Assembly: GCF_000296215.2 (NCBI RefSeq)
Contig: NZ_CP013949.1
Span: 4,271,501-4,335,500, forward strand
Length of the DNA stretch: 64,000 nucleotides
Direction of reading: 5' to 3'
Source: Bradyrhizobium sp. CCGE-LA001
GTDB taxonomy: Bacteria; Pseudomonadota; Alphaproteobacteria; Rhizobiales; Xanthobacteraceae
Shown here: positions 35,976 through 45,167 of the stretch, piece after piece
Layout: each line of letters begins with the position of its first letter
Numbering within the stretch: position 1 is the first letter of the stretch
Program-made: the position numbers and the translations under genes
The notes under the pieces: model-generated
What the model was told of the DNA's origin: nothing
What the model saw: the letters and a program-made list of their open reading frames with translations, nothing else
The model's database searches: none

Positions 35976-36326
35976 ATGCGTTTTGGTCGCATTGCGGTGC
36001 TCTGTGCCGCCTCAGTTTTCTCCGCCACCCTAGCGTCTCCCGCCTTTGCCCAGAGCCCCTATGACGGCAATTGGCAGGTCACGATCGTGACCAAGAGCGG
36101 CTCCTGCGAGCCGACCGCAAGCTCCATGCTGACGGTTGCCGACGGCAAGATCTCCGCGCCGGGCGCTAACGTTTCCGGCACCATCGGCAGCGGGGGACTT
36201 GTGAAAGTTTCGATCAATGGTGCATATGCCAACGGTCAACTCAACGGCAACGCCGGATCGGGGAAGTGGAATGGAGCATCTGCAGGCATACCGTGCAGCG
36301 GGCGGTGGGAAGCATCGCGCCAATAA
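35976..36326 (+). CDS. Small exported protein (116 aa)
   Basis: A 116-residue protein with a clear signal peptide (IAVLCAASVFSATLASPAFA) and a beta-rich mature domain: YDGNWQVTIVTKSGSCEPTA, two Cys, and WNGASAGIPCSGRWEASRQ at the end. The pattern D/GNW at the start and GRWEA at the end suggests a small lipocalin-like or barrel fold. Its last 56 bases overlap the proposed start of the next gene in another frame. Function unknown. Confidence 0.75.
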   Translation: MRFGRIAVLCAASVFSATLASPAFAQSPYDGNWQVTIVTKSGSCEPTASSMLTVADGKISAPGANVSGTIGSGGLVKVSINGAYANGQLNGNAGSGKWNGASAGIPCSGRWEASRQ

Positions 36327-36816
36327 ACCAATTGAGGCTCGCGCCAAAGGCCGGCGGCTGCTGATCGCGGCCGCCGTTTTGTTTGCGGCGGGTCTCGCCA
36401 ACACGGAAAGCAACGCCCAGTCCGGCCCGTTTGCCTCGCTCGCGGGCAGCTGGAGCGGCAGCGGCACCGTCACACTGGACGACGGCTCGACCGAACGCAT
36501 CCGCTGCCGGGCCAAGTACGCCCCGATCGGACCGACCATGGAGATGTCGCTGACCTGCGCCAGCGATGCCTACAAGTTCAACCTCGGCGCCAATGTCAGG
36601 GCTGAGGGCGGCGCCATCGCCGGCAGCTGGTCCGAAGCCAGCCGCAACATCTCCGGCTCGCTCCAGGGCCGCGGCGCCGGCGGCAATTACGAGCTGGTTG
36701 CCTCCACCGCCGGCTTTAACGCCAACATCTCGCTGAAGACGAGCGGCAACAAGCAGAACGTCTCGATGCGCGCGGACAGCCAGTTCCGCGGCGCCAACAT
36801 CTCGCTGTCGAAGTAA
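36271..36816 (+). CDS. Exported beta-rich protein overlapping the preceding gene (181 aa)
   Basis: About 181 residues. A basic leader is followed by a hydrophobic segment (RRLLIAAAVLFAAGLANT) and a mature domain beginning SGPFASLAGSWSGSGTVTLD with repeated Gly/Ser-rich strands (AGSWSEASRNISGSLQGRG, MRADSQFRGANISLSK). The N terminus is uncertain. ATG 36271 lies inside the previous gene in a different frame, which would couple translation, but the ribosome site is weak. No other ATG, GTG or TTG stands directly before the signal sequence. The domain echoes the preceding protein, so the pair may be divergent paralogs. A terminator follows. Confidence 0.65.
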   Translation: MEHLQAYRAAGGGKHRANKPIEARAKGRRLLIAAAVLFAAGLANTESNAQSGPFASLAGSWSGSGTVTLDDGSTERIRCRAKYAPIGPTMEMSLTCASDAYKFNLGANVRAEGGAIAGSWSEASRNISGSLQGRGAGGNYELVASTAGFNANISLKTSGNKQNVSMRADSQFRGANISLSK

Positions 36817-36839
36817 GACGACAGCGCCGTGACCCAACG

Positions 36840-36872
36840 ATCGACCCGGCGTCCGCGCCGGGTCGATTTTTT
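36840..36872 (+). terminator. Rho-independent terminator overlapping the stop codon of ridA
   Basis: Stem ATCGACCCGGC/GCCGGGTCGAT with a six-base loop, followed by TTTTTT. The T-run runs into the TAA (minus strand) of the convergent RidA-family gene, so the space is shared. Confidence 0.85.
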
Positions 36873-37269
36873 ATGCGTTCGGCACAAACGCTGTGACCTC
36901 GATCTCGACCTTGGCCCGCTCGTCTACCAGGCCACCGATGTAAAGCAGCGTCGAGGGCGGGAAATTGCGCCCCAGCGTCTCCTTCCAGGCCGCGCCGATG
37001 CCCGGGCCCGCGGCCTCATATTCGCTGCGGCTGGTCAGGTACCAGGTCAAACGAACGATGTGCTCGGGGCCCGCGCCGGCCTCCGCCAAGAGCTTGATGA
37101 TCCGCTTCAGCGCGGTCGCAACCTGTGCCGCCATGTCGGGCGCGTAGTTGCCGGTCTCATCGCCGCCGGTCTGCCCGGCGAGAACCACCCAGCGGCCGGG
37201 CCCCTGGACCACGACGCCGTGGGAAAAGCCGCGCGGTTTCTTCCATTCGGCCGGTTGCAAGATTTGCAT
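36871..37269 (-). CDS. RidA/YjgF/UK114 family protein
   Basis: A 132-residue protein of the family whose best-known member hydrolyses reactive enamines and imines produced by PLP enzymes. Features include FSHGVVVQGPGRWVVLAGQT, an ALKRIIKLLAEAGAGPEHIV helix, RLTWYLTSRSEY and the C-terminal VEIEVTAFVP. The usual catalytic Arg position near residue 105 of RidA is not clearly preserved (FPPSTLLYIGGLV), so it may belong to an Rid subfamily without deaminase activity. It is divergent from the DMT transporter gene. Confidence 0.85.
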   Translation of the reverse strand: MQILQPAEWKKPRGFSHGVVVQGPGRWVVLAGQTGGDETGNYAPDMAAQVATALKRIIKLLAEAGAGPEHIVRLTWYLTSRSEYEAAGPGIGAAWKETLGRNFPPSTLLYIGGLVDERAKVEIEVTAFVPNA

Positions 37270-37364
37270 GAGCGAAGCTCTCCCTTGTCTTGTTGTTCAA
37301 TGCTGCCTTAGCACGTCCTCCTGCATCGCTGCATCCGCAGATTTGGCCGTTGCAAACGGCAGCG

Positions 37365-38291
37365 ATGTCGCCGATACCGGCCTCCCCTCAGGCACGATTT
37401 TCCGCACCCACACTCATGACTGCGACACCGTCCAAAACGATGGCTGCACTGTGGATGGCGGGCTGGCTGGCGCTGATGCTGGTCATGGCGGTCGCCGGGC
37501 GCGAGACCACGCGTGAGCTGAGCGTTTTCCAGATCATGGAAGTCCGATCGGTGATCGGGTTCTTCCTGCTTCTGCCATTCATTTTCCGCGCCGGCGGCTT
37601 CAAGGCGGTCGCGACCCAACGCCTGCCCCAGCACCTCGCGCGCAATGGTGTCCATTATTTCGCACAGCTCGGCTGGTTCTACGCGCTGACGCTGATCGGG
37701 ATCGGCCAGGTCGTCGCGATCGAATTCACCATGCCGATCTGGACGGCGCTGCTGGCGGCAACATTCCTGTCCGAGCGCATGACGGTCTGGAAGATCGCCG
37801 CGGTCGTGCTCGGCGTCATCGGCGTTGTCATGATCGTGCGGCCCGCCACCGGCGAGATCAATCCGGGTCAGTTGATCGCGCTGGGAGCTGCGATTGGCTT
37901 CAGCATCTCCATGATATTGGCGAAGTCGCTGACCCGAACCGAGAGCGCCTTGTCGATCCTGTTCTGGATGATCATCGTCCAGATGGTCGTCGGCCTGCTG
38001 CCGACACTCTATGTCTGGACTTGGCCATCGGCCCACATGTGGGGTTGGCTCTTCGTCATCGGGGTCTGCGGCACGTTCTCGCACTATTGCCTTGCCAGCG
38101 CGCTCCGGTATGCCGATGCGACCATCGTGGTTCCCATGGACTTCCTGCGGGTTCCACTCACGGCGACGGCCGGCTGGCTGCTGTATTCCGAGCGCCTCGA
38201 CGCCTGGACCGTGCTCGGCGCGGCGCTAATCCTCTGCGGCAATCTTCTAAATCTGAAACCGGCGTCCGTGGTTCCCGCTCGCGCACAGTGA
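37365..38291 (+). CDS. EamA/DMT-family permease
   Basis: About 308 residues with ten hydrophobic helices arranged as two EamA repeats: VRSVIGFFLLLPFIFRAGGF and QLGWFYALTLIGIGQVVAIE in the first half, LIALGAAIGFSISMILAKSL and VPMDFLRVPLTATAGWLLYS in the second. Such proteins export amino acids, metabolites or drugs; the substrate is unknown. Several in-frame Met codons occur near the start (37290, 37365, 37416). 37365 is a compromise, since the first 25 codons of the longest frame are not hydrophobic. It is divergent from the RidA-family gene. Confidence 0.85.
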   Translation: MSPIPASPQARFSAPTLMTATPSKTMAALWMAGWLALMLVMAVAGRETTRELSVFQIMEVRSVIGFFLLLPFIFRAGGFKAVATQRLPQHLARNGVHYFAQLGWFYALTLIGIGQVVAIEFTMPIWTALLAATFLSERMTVWKIAAVVLGVIGVVMIVRPATGEINPGQLIALGAAIGFSISMILAKSLTRTESALSILFWMIIVQMVVGLLPTLYVWTWPSAHMWGWLFVIGVCGTFSHYCLASALRYADATIVVPMDFLRVPLTATAGWLLYSERLDAWTVLGAALILCGNLLNLKPASVVPARAQ

Positions 38292-38494
38292 ACCTGCCGC
38301 CGCCTCACGCGACAAAACAAAGTAGCCGTGTGATTTGGATCACGTTGGGGAAGCTGCCCATCGTGCACATTCGGCCACACAGCAGCGGTTTGGATGCGAC
38401 ATACTGCCGTTTTGGTGGCACGAAGTCGGGCACTTCGTGTAGGTTCGTTTTCAATTCGTTGCTGCCTGCAATTCGATTCTGTTGGGGATCTCAG

Positions 38495-39925
38495 ATGCGC
38501 TATCTCACCCTCCTCGCTTCGCTGATGTGCATGGCTCTGTCGGTCAGTGCCGCGAAGGCCGACCGCCGCGTCGCTTTCGTCGTTGGCAACGGCAACTACA
38601 AGAACGTCGCGCAATTGCCGAACCCGCCGATCGACGCCAAGGCGATGGCGGCGACGCTGCGCAATGTCGGCTTCGAGGTAATCGAGGGATCCAATCTCAG
38701 CCGCGACCAGATGACGGAGAAGCTGCTCGACTTCGGCCGCAAGGCGCAGGGTTCCGACATCGCGCTGTTCTACTATGCCGGGCACGGCATCGCCGTCAGC
38801 GGCACAAACTATTTGCTGCCGGTCGACGCCGACATCAAATCGGAGATGGACGTCAAGCTGGGCGCCGCCATCAACATCGACCTGACGCTCGAGCAGACCA
38901 TGGGCGATGCCAAGGTCAAGCTGGTCTTCCTCGACGCCTGCCGCGACAATCCGTTTGCCGCCAAGATCAAGTCGAATGCCGCCACCCGCAGCGTCAACGT
39001 GCAGAGCGGCCTTGCCGAGATGAAGTCCGGTGAAGGCACGCTGATCGCGTTCGCCACCGGCCCCGGCCAGACCGCGCTCGACGGCCAGGAGGGCAACAAC
39101 AGCCCGTTCACCCGCGCGCTGATCGACAACATCACCAGGCCGGGCGTCGAGATCCAGCAGGCGATGACGTCGGTGCGCGCCCAGGTCAACGAAGAGACCC
39201 GCAAGGGCCAGCTGCCCTGGGGCCATACCAACCTGACTGGCAGCGTCTACCTCAATCAGGCGCCGACCACCCAGGTCGCCACCGCGGCGCCGACCGCGAC
39301 CGGCATCCTGCCAGCCGCAGCCGGCAGCTCGGACGGTGTCGAGCTCGAGTACTGGCGCTCGGTGAAGGAATCCAACAAGCCGGAGGAGCTCAACGCCTAT
39401 CTCACGGCCTATCCGAACGGTCAGTTCAAGGCGCTGGCGCTGGCCCGTCTCGCGGCGATCAAGAGCGGCCCCTCGACCGCGACCCGCACGCTGAACGCCG
39501 GCGTCGATCCCGCGACCTTTACCGACGAGTCCACCCAGGTCACCGAGGATCAGATCGGCCTCGACAAGAACAAGCGCCGCGATGTGCAGCGTCGACTGAC
39601 AGCGCTCGGCTTCGACACCAAGCTGACCGGCGTGTTCGACGACGAGACGCGATCCGTGCTCAAGCGCTGGCAGACAGCGCGCGGCTATCCTACATCGGGC
39701 TACCTGAACAAGCTCCAGCACAAAGCCCTGCTCTCGGAGATCGTGGCTGCCCCGGCGACGGCGAGCGACACCAGCCAGAAGCCAGCCAAGCGCGCGGCCA
39801 GCGCCCCGGCCCAGAGCAGCGCGCCGGCACCAGCGCAGCATCGCAGCAATCCCGGCGATGCTGCCGGTGCGGCCTTCGTCGGCGGCGTCGTCGGCGGCAT
39901 GATGGGCGGCATGTTCCGCCGCTGA
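38495..39925 (+). CDS. Secreted caspase-family (C14) protein with peptidoglycan-binding-like domain and Gly zipper
   Basis: A 476-residue protein. Signal peptide MRYLTLLASLMCMALSVSA, then a p20-like caspase fold (RRVAFVVGNGNYKNVAQLPN) with the catalytic His in YYAGHGIA (His97) and Cys in FLDACRDNPF (Cys149), so both dyad residues are present. A linker is followed by EYWRSVKESNKPEELNAYL near residue 290 and a PG_binding_1-like repeat near 355-415 (RRDVQRRLTALGFDTKLTG, LKRWQTARGYPTSGYLN). The tail has a Gly zipper (GAAFVGGVVGGMMGG). Start ATG 38495 begins the signal peptide. A processing or death-type protease in the periplasm is inferred; substrates are unknown. Confidence 0.88.
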   Translation: MRYLTLLASLMCMALSVSAAKADRRVAFVVGNGNYKNVAQLPNPPIDAKAMAATLRNVGFEVIEGSNLSRDQMTEKLLDFGRKAQGSDIALFYYAGHGIAVSGTNYLLPVDADIKSEMDVKLGAAINIDLTLEQTMGDAKVKLVFLDACRDNPFAAKIKSNAATRSVNVQSGLAEMKSGEGTLIAFATGPGQTALDGQEGNNSPFTRALIDNITRPGVEIQQAMTSVRAQVNEETRKGQLPWGHTNLTGSVYLNQAPTTQVATAAPTATGILPAAAGSSDGVELEYWRSVKESNKPEELNAYLTAYPNGQFKALALARLAAIKSGPSTATRTLNAGVDPATFTDESTQVTEDQIGLDKNKRRDVQRRLTALGFDTKLTGVFDDETRSVLKRWQTARGYPTSGYLNKLQHKALLSEIVAAPATASDTSQKPAKRAASAPAQSSAPAPAQHRSNPGDAAGAAFVGGVVGGMMGGMFRR

Positions 39926-39946
39926 GGCGCCAAGCACTCTCAAGAC

Positions 39947-39974
39947 AAAGCCCGGCTCGCGCCGGGCTTTTTCT
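39947..39974 (+). terminator. Rho-independent terminator after the caspase-like gene
   Basis: AAAGCCCGGC and GCCGGGCTTT pair around TCGC, followed by a T-rich run (ttctttg). It ends the caspase-like transcript 22 bases after its stop and faces the convergent BrnA-like gene. Confidence 0.85.
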
Positions 39975-39998
39975 TTGCGGACGCTGATCGCGCGGCGC

Positions 39999-40238
39999 CT
40001 ACTTCCCCGCGGCCTTCCGCAGTGCCTCGTTGATGCGGTCCTGCCAGCCCGGCCCGCCCTCCTGGAAGAACGCCAACACGTCCTGGTCGATGCGCAGCGT
40101 GACCTGCTCCTTGATACCAGGAACGGCGTTTTGCTTGGGCGGCGCCGCAGCGACCTTGGCCGTCACCTTCTTGAACGCCGCCTCGGCTTCCGTCCTGGCA
40201 TCGCCAAGTGTCCGCGGCCGTCTCGGTTGATCCGCCAT
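39999..40238 (-). CDS. BrnA-like (DUF4415) antitoxin without a toxin partner
   Basis: A 79-residue protein. A basic, flexible N terminus (MADQPRRPRTLGDARTEAEA) precedes a ribbon-helix-helix-like end, EQVTLRIDQDVLAFFQEGGP then GWQDRINEALRKAAGK, the pattern of BrnA/DUF4415 antitoxins that bind DNA and neutralise BrnT RNases. No BrnT gene is adjacent. The start lies three bases after the cysK stop, so it is likely the second gene of a cysK transcript. Confidence 0.7.
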   Translation of the reverse strand: MADQPRRPRTLGDARTEAEAAFKKVTAKVAAAPPKQNAVPGIKEQVTLRIDQDVLAFFQEGGPGWQDRINEALRKAAGK

Positions 40239-40241
40239 GCG

Positions 40242-41231
<990 letters not shown>

Positions 41232-41451
41232 GATGAGCTCCCTGTGGCAACAATGCGCTTCTGTCGTGGCCCTACGCAGTTACGGACAGCTCGCGGCGAC
41301 ACGCAAGCGGCAATGCGGCACATGTTAAATACGCTGCATCGCAAAATCACGTGAGCTGCAAATATCAGAAAACCAACGCATTTGTGTTGCGACCTCGTCA
41401 ACCTCTTCTGCTTATGTTAGACTTACGTCTTAAAGCAGGGAGGTCACCACG

Positions 41452-41670
41452 ATGTCAGCAGTTGCTGAAGTGATGTCGACCGTCGCGCTGAACCGCGATC
41501 CGCGTTGCAGCGAGTTGCCCACCTGTCCGGTCTGCGCCGACTCGATGGTCGCCGCCGAAGCATCCGCCTACGTCTCGGACCACATGATCAGCTATCTCTG
41601 GACCTGCGACAATTGCGGGTACGGCTTCGTGACCAAGCACGCTGTCAAGACGCGTTTCGTATGCAACTGA
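41452..41670 (+). CDS. Small zinc-ribbon-like protein (72 aa)
   Basis: A 72-residue protein. Two Cys pairs, CPVCADSM near residue 25 and CDNCGYGF near 52, have the spacing of a small zinc ribbon, and the C terminus is TRFVCN. The N terminus is MSAVAEVMSTVALNRDPRCS. Of Bradyrhizobium conserved type by memory, function unknown. A 16-base near-palindrome, TTAGAC-TTAC-GTCTTA, sits about 20 bases upstream of the start and could be an operator. The gene is divergent from cysK and convergent with tgt, ten bases apart. Confidence 0.7.
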   Translation: MSAVAEVMSTVALNRDPRCSELPTCPVCADSMVAAEASAYVSDHMISYLWTCDNCGYGFVTKHAVKTRFVCN

Positions 41671-41680
41671 TCTCTGCAAG

Positions 41681-42826
41681 CTAGCGCGGGGCGATATCGC
41701 CCCTCGCCCAGTCCTCGCGCGTACGCTGGTAGAACTCCTCGAACTTGCCCTGTGCGATCGCGTCCCGGATGCCCTGCATCAGGGACTGATAGTAAGCGAC
41801 GTTGATCTCGGACAGCAGCATCGCCCCCAGTGTCTCGCCCGCCTTGACGAGATGATGCAAATAGGCGCGCGCGCAGCTGCGCGTCGACGGCCATGAGCTC
41901 TCCTCGTCGAGCGGTCGCGGATCGTCGGCGTGGCGCGCATTGCGCAGATTGACCTGGCCGAAGCGCGTGAAGGCAACGCCATGCCGGCCATTGCGGGTCG
42001 GCATCACGCAATCGAACATGTCGACGCCGCGCTTCACCGCCTCGAGGATGTCATCGGGCGTGCCGACACCCATGAGGTAACGCGGCCGCTGTTTCGGAAG
42101 CAACGGTGCGGTCTCGTCGATCATCGCCAGCATCACCGCCTGCGGCTCGCCGACGGCGAGGCCGCCGATCGCATAGCCGTGGAAGCCGATCTCGACCAGG
42201 CCTTGCGCGCTTGCATGGCGAAGCTGCGGCACGTCGCCGCCCTGGACGATGCCGAACAGCATGTAGCCCTCGGACGCGCTCGCGAAGGCGCGCTTGCTGC
42301 GCTCGGCCCAGCGGAGCGATAATTGCATCGCGCGCTCGATGTCGGCGCGCTCGGCGGGCAGCCGCACGCATTCGTCCATCTGCATGGCGATGTCGGAGCC
42401 GAGGAGGCGCTGCACCTCGATCGAGCGCTCCGGCGACAGCTCGACCTTGGCGCCGTCGATATGCGAACGGAAGGTGACGGCGTGCTCGCTGACCTTGCGC
42501 AAGTCCGCCAGCGACATCACCTGGAAACCGCCGGAATCCGTCAGCATCGGCCCGTTCCACCCCGTGAATGTCTGCAAGCCGCCAAGCGCCGCGATCCGCT
42601 CGGCGCCGGGGCGCAGCATCAGATGATAGGTGTTGCCGAGCACGATGTCGGCGCCGGCGTCACGCACCTCGCGCCAGTGCATGCCCTTCATGGCACCCGC
42701 GGTGCCGACCGGCATGAAGGCCGGCGTCCGCACCACGCCGTGCGGCGTGGTCAGGCGTCCGGTGCGCGCGGCGCCATCGGTGGCGAGCAACTCAAAGTGA
42801 TTGGGAAGGTCATCGTCGGGATTCAT
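41681..42826 (-). CDS. tgt: Queuine tRNA-ribosyltransferase Tgt lacking the usual zinc cysteines
   Basis: A 381-residue tRNA-guanine transglycosylase that exchanges G34 for a preQ1 base in queuosine tRNAs. Diagnostic motifs are present: MPVGTAGAMKGM, GNTYHLMLRPG, MLTDSGGFQV and CVMPTRNGRHGVAF with the nucleophile-type Asp region before it. The zinc site is altered. Where family members read CxCxxC (E. coli LDPECDCYTCRNYSRAY), this protein reads LDEESSWPSTRSCARAY, so the three Cys are Ser310, Trp312 and Thr315. The following His pair is kept. Start ATG 42826 (MNPDDDLPNHFELLA) fits the family better than 42910. queA lies 4.5 kb away. Confidence 0.93.
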   Translation of the reverse strand: MNPDDDLPNHFELLATDGAARTGRLTTPHGVVRTPAFMPVGTAGAMKGMHWREVRDAGADIVLGNTYHLMLRPGAERIAALGGLQTFTGWNGPMLTDSGGFQVMSLADLRKVSEHAVTFRSHIDGAKVELSPERSIEVQRLLGSDIAMQMDECVRLPAERADIERAMQLSLRWAERSKRAFASASEGYMLFGIVQGGDVPQLRHASAQGLVEIGFHGYAIGGLAVGEPQAVMLAMIDETAPLLPKQRPRYLMGVGTPDDILEAVKRGVDMFDCVMPTRNGRHGVAFTRFGQVNLRNARHADDPRPLDEESSWPSTRSCARAYLHHLVKAGETLGAMLLSEINVAYYQSLMQGIRDAIAQGKFEEFYQRTREDWARGDIAPR

Positions 42827-42948
42827 GGCGGTGCTTATTGCGTGTCGGACGAGGCCGATCAACCCGCTCGGGACCATGCCACGGCCCGCCAATGGCTCAG
42901 ACTGGGACACAATCGGGCCTATGTCGGCGCCTGCCGCCCTTGTTAAAC

Positions 42949-42969
42949 AAAACGATACAGTGTAGTTTT
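42949..42969 (+). promoter_or_regulatory. TetR-type operator-like palindrome upstream of the patatin gene
   Basis: Half-site AAAACGATAC, one spacer base, then GTGTAGTTTT, an inverted repeat with two mismatches. A second copy with one mismatch lies at 45168-45188 just after the TetR gene. The matched pair bracketing a regulator gene suggests both are bound by that regulator. Confidence 0.6.
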
Positions 42970-43042
42970 ATCCTGGGGCTGGACGAGAATGCCGCGGCAG
43001 AATTGCCGGCGGCGGTAAAAGCGTGATCGCCAGCCATCGACG

Positions 43043-44227
43043 ATGCCCCTCCCTTCACGATCGACCGAAATGTCCAGCCACCCGCACGGCTGGATCAGGC
43101 GGACAGGCGCCCGCCTGAGCGGCGTCCTGGCCCTGGTATGCAGCCTGGCGCTCGGCGCCTGCACGTCCCTGCCCCGCACGCCCTATACGGCCGCGGAAGC
43201 CAGCACATCGCGCGTGCTCGATATCGATGGCCTCAGGCGCTACGCCGACGAGCCCGTCACGAAGTTCAGCTTCGAGAAGGACAACAGCACGGCGACGAAG
43301 TCGTATCTGGCGCTGTCGGGCGGCGGTGCCGATGGCGCTTACGGCGTCGGCGTGCTCAACGGCTGGACGGCGGCCAGAACCCGTCCGACCTTCTCTGTCG
43401 TCTCGGGCGTGAGCACCGGCGGCCTGATCGCGCCTTTTGCCTTCCTCGGCTCGCAATATGACGACACGCTGAGGGAGGTCTACACCAGCGGCATCGCAGA
43501 GAGCCTTTTGAACGATCCCAGCATCATGCGCGTGCTGTTCGGATCTGGCCTGTTCGGCAATACGAGGCTGCGCGAGCTCGTCGCCCGCTATGTCGGGCCC
43601 GAGATCATGGCGCAGGTCGCGCGCGAGAATGCCAGGGGACGCCGGCTGCTGATCGTGACGACCGATCTCGACACCCAGCGCACAGCGATCTGGGACATGG
43701 GCAAGATCGCCGCGGTCGGAACGCCCGAAGCGCTGAAACTGTTTCGCGACGTGATGGCGGCCTCCGCCAGCATTCCGCTGGTGTTTCCGCCGATCATGAT
43801 CGACGCCGAAGGCCAGGGCCGGCGCTTCCAGGAAATGCATGTCGACGGTGGCGTGACGGCACCGGTGCTGACGCTGCCGGATGCCCTGCTGTTCCAGGGC
43901 AGCCGCCTGCCCGGCAGCGCGAAGCTGGACATCTACATCCTCGTCAACAAGAAGATCGAACGCGATTTCGAGCTGGTCTCCAACAGCACCATCGACGTCG
44001 CCTCGCGCAGCCTGTCTGCGATCACCCAGTCGCAGACGCGCTCGATCATCTTTTCGACTTATGATTTTGCCAGACGTAACCGCCTCGGCTTCCATCTCTC
44101 CTACATCGCACGCGACTATCCGGCGGCGCCCTCGGAAGGGTTCGACACCGCCTATATGCGGGCGCTGTATCAGTACGGATACGACAAGGCCGCCGCCGGC
44201 CAAGCCTGGACCTCGTCGCTTCCGTGA
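43043..44227 (+). CDS. Patatin-like phospholipase, predicted lipoprotein
   Basis: A 394-residue protein. The signal sequence ends in a lipobox LALGAC (Cys near residue 41), predicting attachment to the envelope. The patatin domain has the oxyanion loop ALSGGGADGAYG, the nucleophile elbow GVSTGG (Ser124) and the dyad Asp in VDGGVTAP (Asp268). Patatin enzymes are lipid acyl hydrolases. An N-terminal Met at 43043 is used; 43070 is an equally open start and neither has a strong ribosome site. A TetR operator-like palindrome lies 74 bases upstream, and the TetR gene follows on the same strand, suggesting autoregulated co-transcription. Confidence 0.88.
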   Translation: MPLPSRSTEMSSHPHGWIRRTGARLSGVLALVCSLALGACTSLPRTPYTAAEASTSRVLDIDGLRRYADEPVTKFSFEKDNSTATKSYLALSGGGADGAYGVGVLNGWTAARTRPTFSVVSGVSTGGLIAPFAFLGSQYDDTLREVYTSGIAESLLNDPSIMRVLFGSGLFGNTRLRELVARYVGPEIMAQVARENARGRRLLIVTTDLDTQRTAIWDMGKIAAVGTPEALKLFRDVMAASASIPLVFPPIMIDAEGQGRRFQEMHVDGGVTAPVLTLPDALLFQGSRLPGSAKLDIYILVNKKIERDFELVSNSTIDVASRSLSAITQSQTRSIIFSTYDFARRNRLGFHLSYIARDYPAAPSEGFDTAYMRALYQYGYDKAAAGQAWTSSLP

Positions 44228-44327
44228 TCCCCTCGTGAGGGAACGAGGCCATACCGAAACCGTTGACGATACGGCCAATTCGGCCAGATTCGCGATGACG
44301 CCTCCGCTCCTGCGCGATATAGAGCGA

Positions 44328-45107
44328 ATGACCGATATCACGACCGCGCAGGAATCATTGGGCATGGGATTGACTGCGACCAAGACCAGACCGGCAGCGC
44401 CGCGGCGCGAGGTGACGAAATCACGCGGTGGCCGGCCTACGAAGTCAGCCGCCATCGAGCGCGACCAGCGGCTGATCGAGGTCGCCACCCGCCTGTTCCT
44501 GGATCGCGGCTTCGACGCGACCTCGCTTGATGCGGTCGCGGAAGCGGCCCGGGTCAGCAAGCCCACCGTCTATTCCCGCTACGGCAACAAGCGCGGGCTG
44601 TTTGCGGCCGTTCTGAGGCGCGAGATCGCGCGCTGGCTTGCGCCGCTCTCCGCGGCGGCGGAGACACAGCTCTCGAGCGGCTCGAACATCCCGGTCGAGC
44701 AGCGGCTGATCGAGATCGGGCGCGAGATGCTCACATTCACCTGCGGCCCCGACGCCGTCGCCTTCAGCCGCATGATGACGTCACAGGCCATCAACTTTCC
44801 TGACGTCGCCAAGCTCGGCAAGGAGGAGGGCTGGCTCAAGGCCGTCGCCACCACGGCGCGCTTCTTCGACCACCTCGTGGCGCAAGGCGCGCTCGATGTC
44901 GAAGACACCACCATTGCCGCCGAGGTGTTTCTCGACGTCGTCGTCGGTCACACCCACCGCATGGCCACGTTTGGAACGGCGCTGGAGATGAAGGCCGCGG
45001 AGAAGCGCATGCGGGCGGCGATCAAGCTATTCCTGGCTGGCGCGCTGGGGCCTGCCGACCGCGTCCAGAACTCCGCCAAGGGCACGCAGCGGTGCTCGTC
45101 CCGCTGA
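44328..45107 (+). CDS. TetR/AcrR family transcriptional regulator
   Basis: About 259 residues. The N-terminal helix-turn-helix spans residues 47-92 (DQRLIEVATRLFLDRGFDA then TSLDAVAEAARVSKPTVYSR and YGNKRGLFAAVLRREIARW), the TetR signature; the rest is the ligand-binding domain. It has a longer, Arg/Lys-rich N-terminal tail than usual (TKTRPAAPRREVTKSRGGRP). ATG 44328 is chosen; 44294 and 44364 are alternatives. Matching palindromes at 42949 and 45168 suggest it represses the patatin-tetR unit and the PepSY gene. The inducer is unknown. Confidence 0.85.
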   Translation: MTDITTAQESLGMGLTATKTRPAAPRREVTKSRGGRPTKSAAIERDQRLIEVATRLFLDRGFDATSLDAVAEAARVSKPTVYSRYGNKRGLFAAVLRREIARWLAPLSAAAETQLSSGSNIPVEQRLIEIGREMLTFTCGPDAVAFSRMMTSQAINFPDVAKLGKEEGWLKAVATTARFFDHLVAQGALDVEDTTIAAEVFLDVVVGHTHRMATFGTALEMKAAEKRMRAAIKLFLAGALGPADRVQNSAKGTQRCSSR

Positions 45108-45167
45108 CAATTCCGTGAGCGCGCGACCTTATCCTCCGGGGGCCATGGCTGCGCCATTGACCGAAAT

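Noticed and set aside
38084..39943. 619-codon minus-strand frame opposite the caspase-like gene
   Set aside because: Antisense shadow of a gene with a clear signal peptide and catalytic residues.
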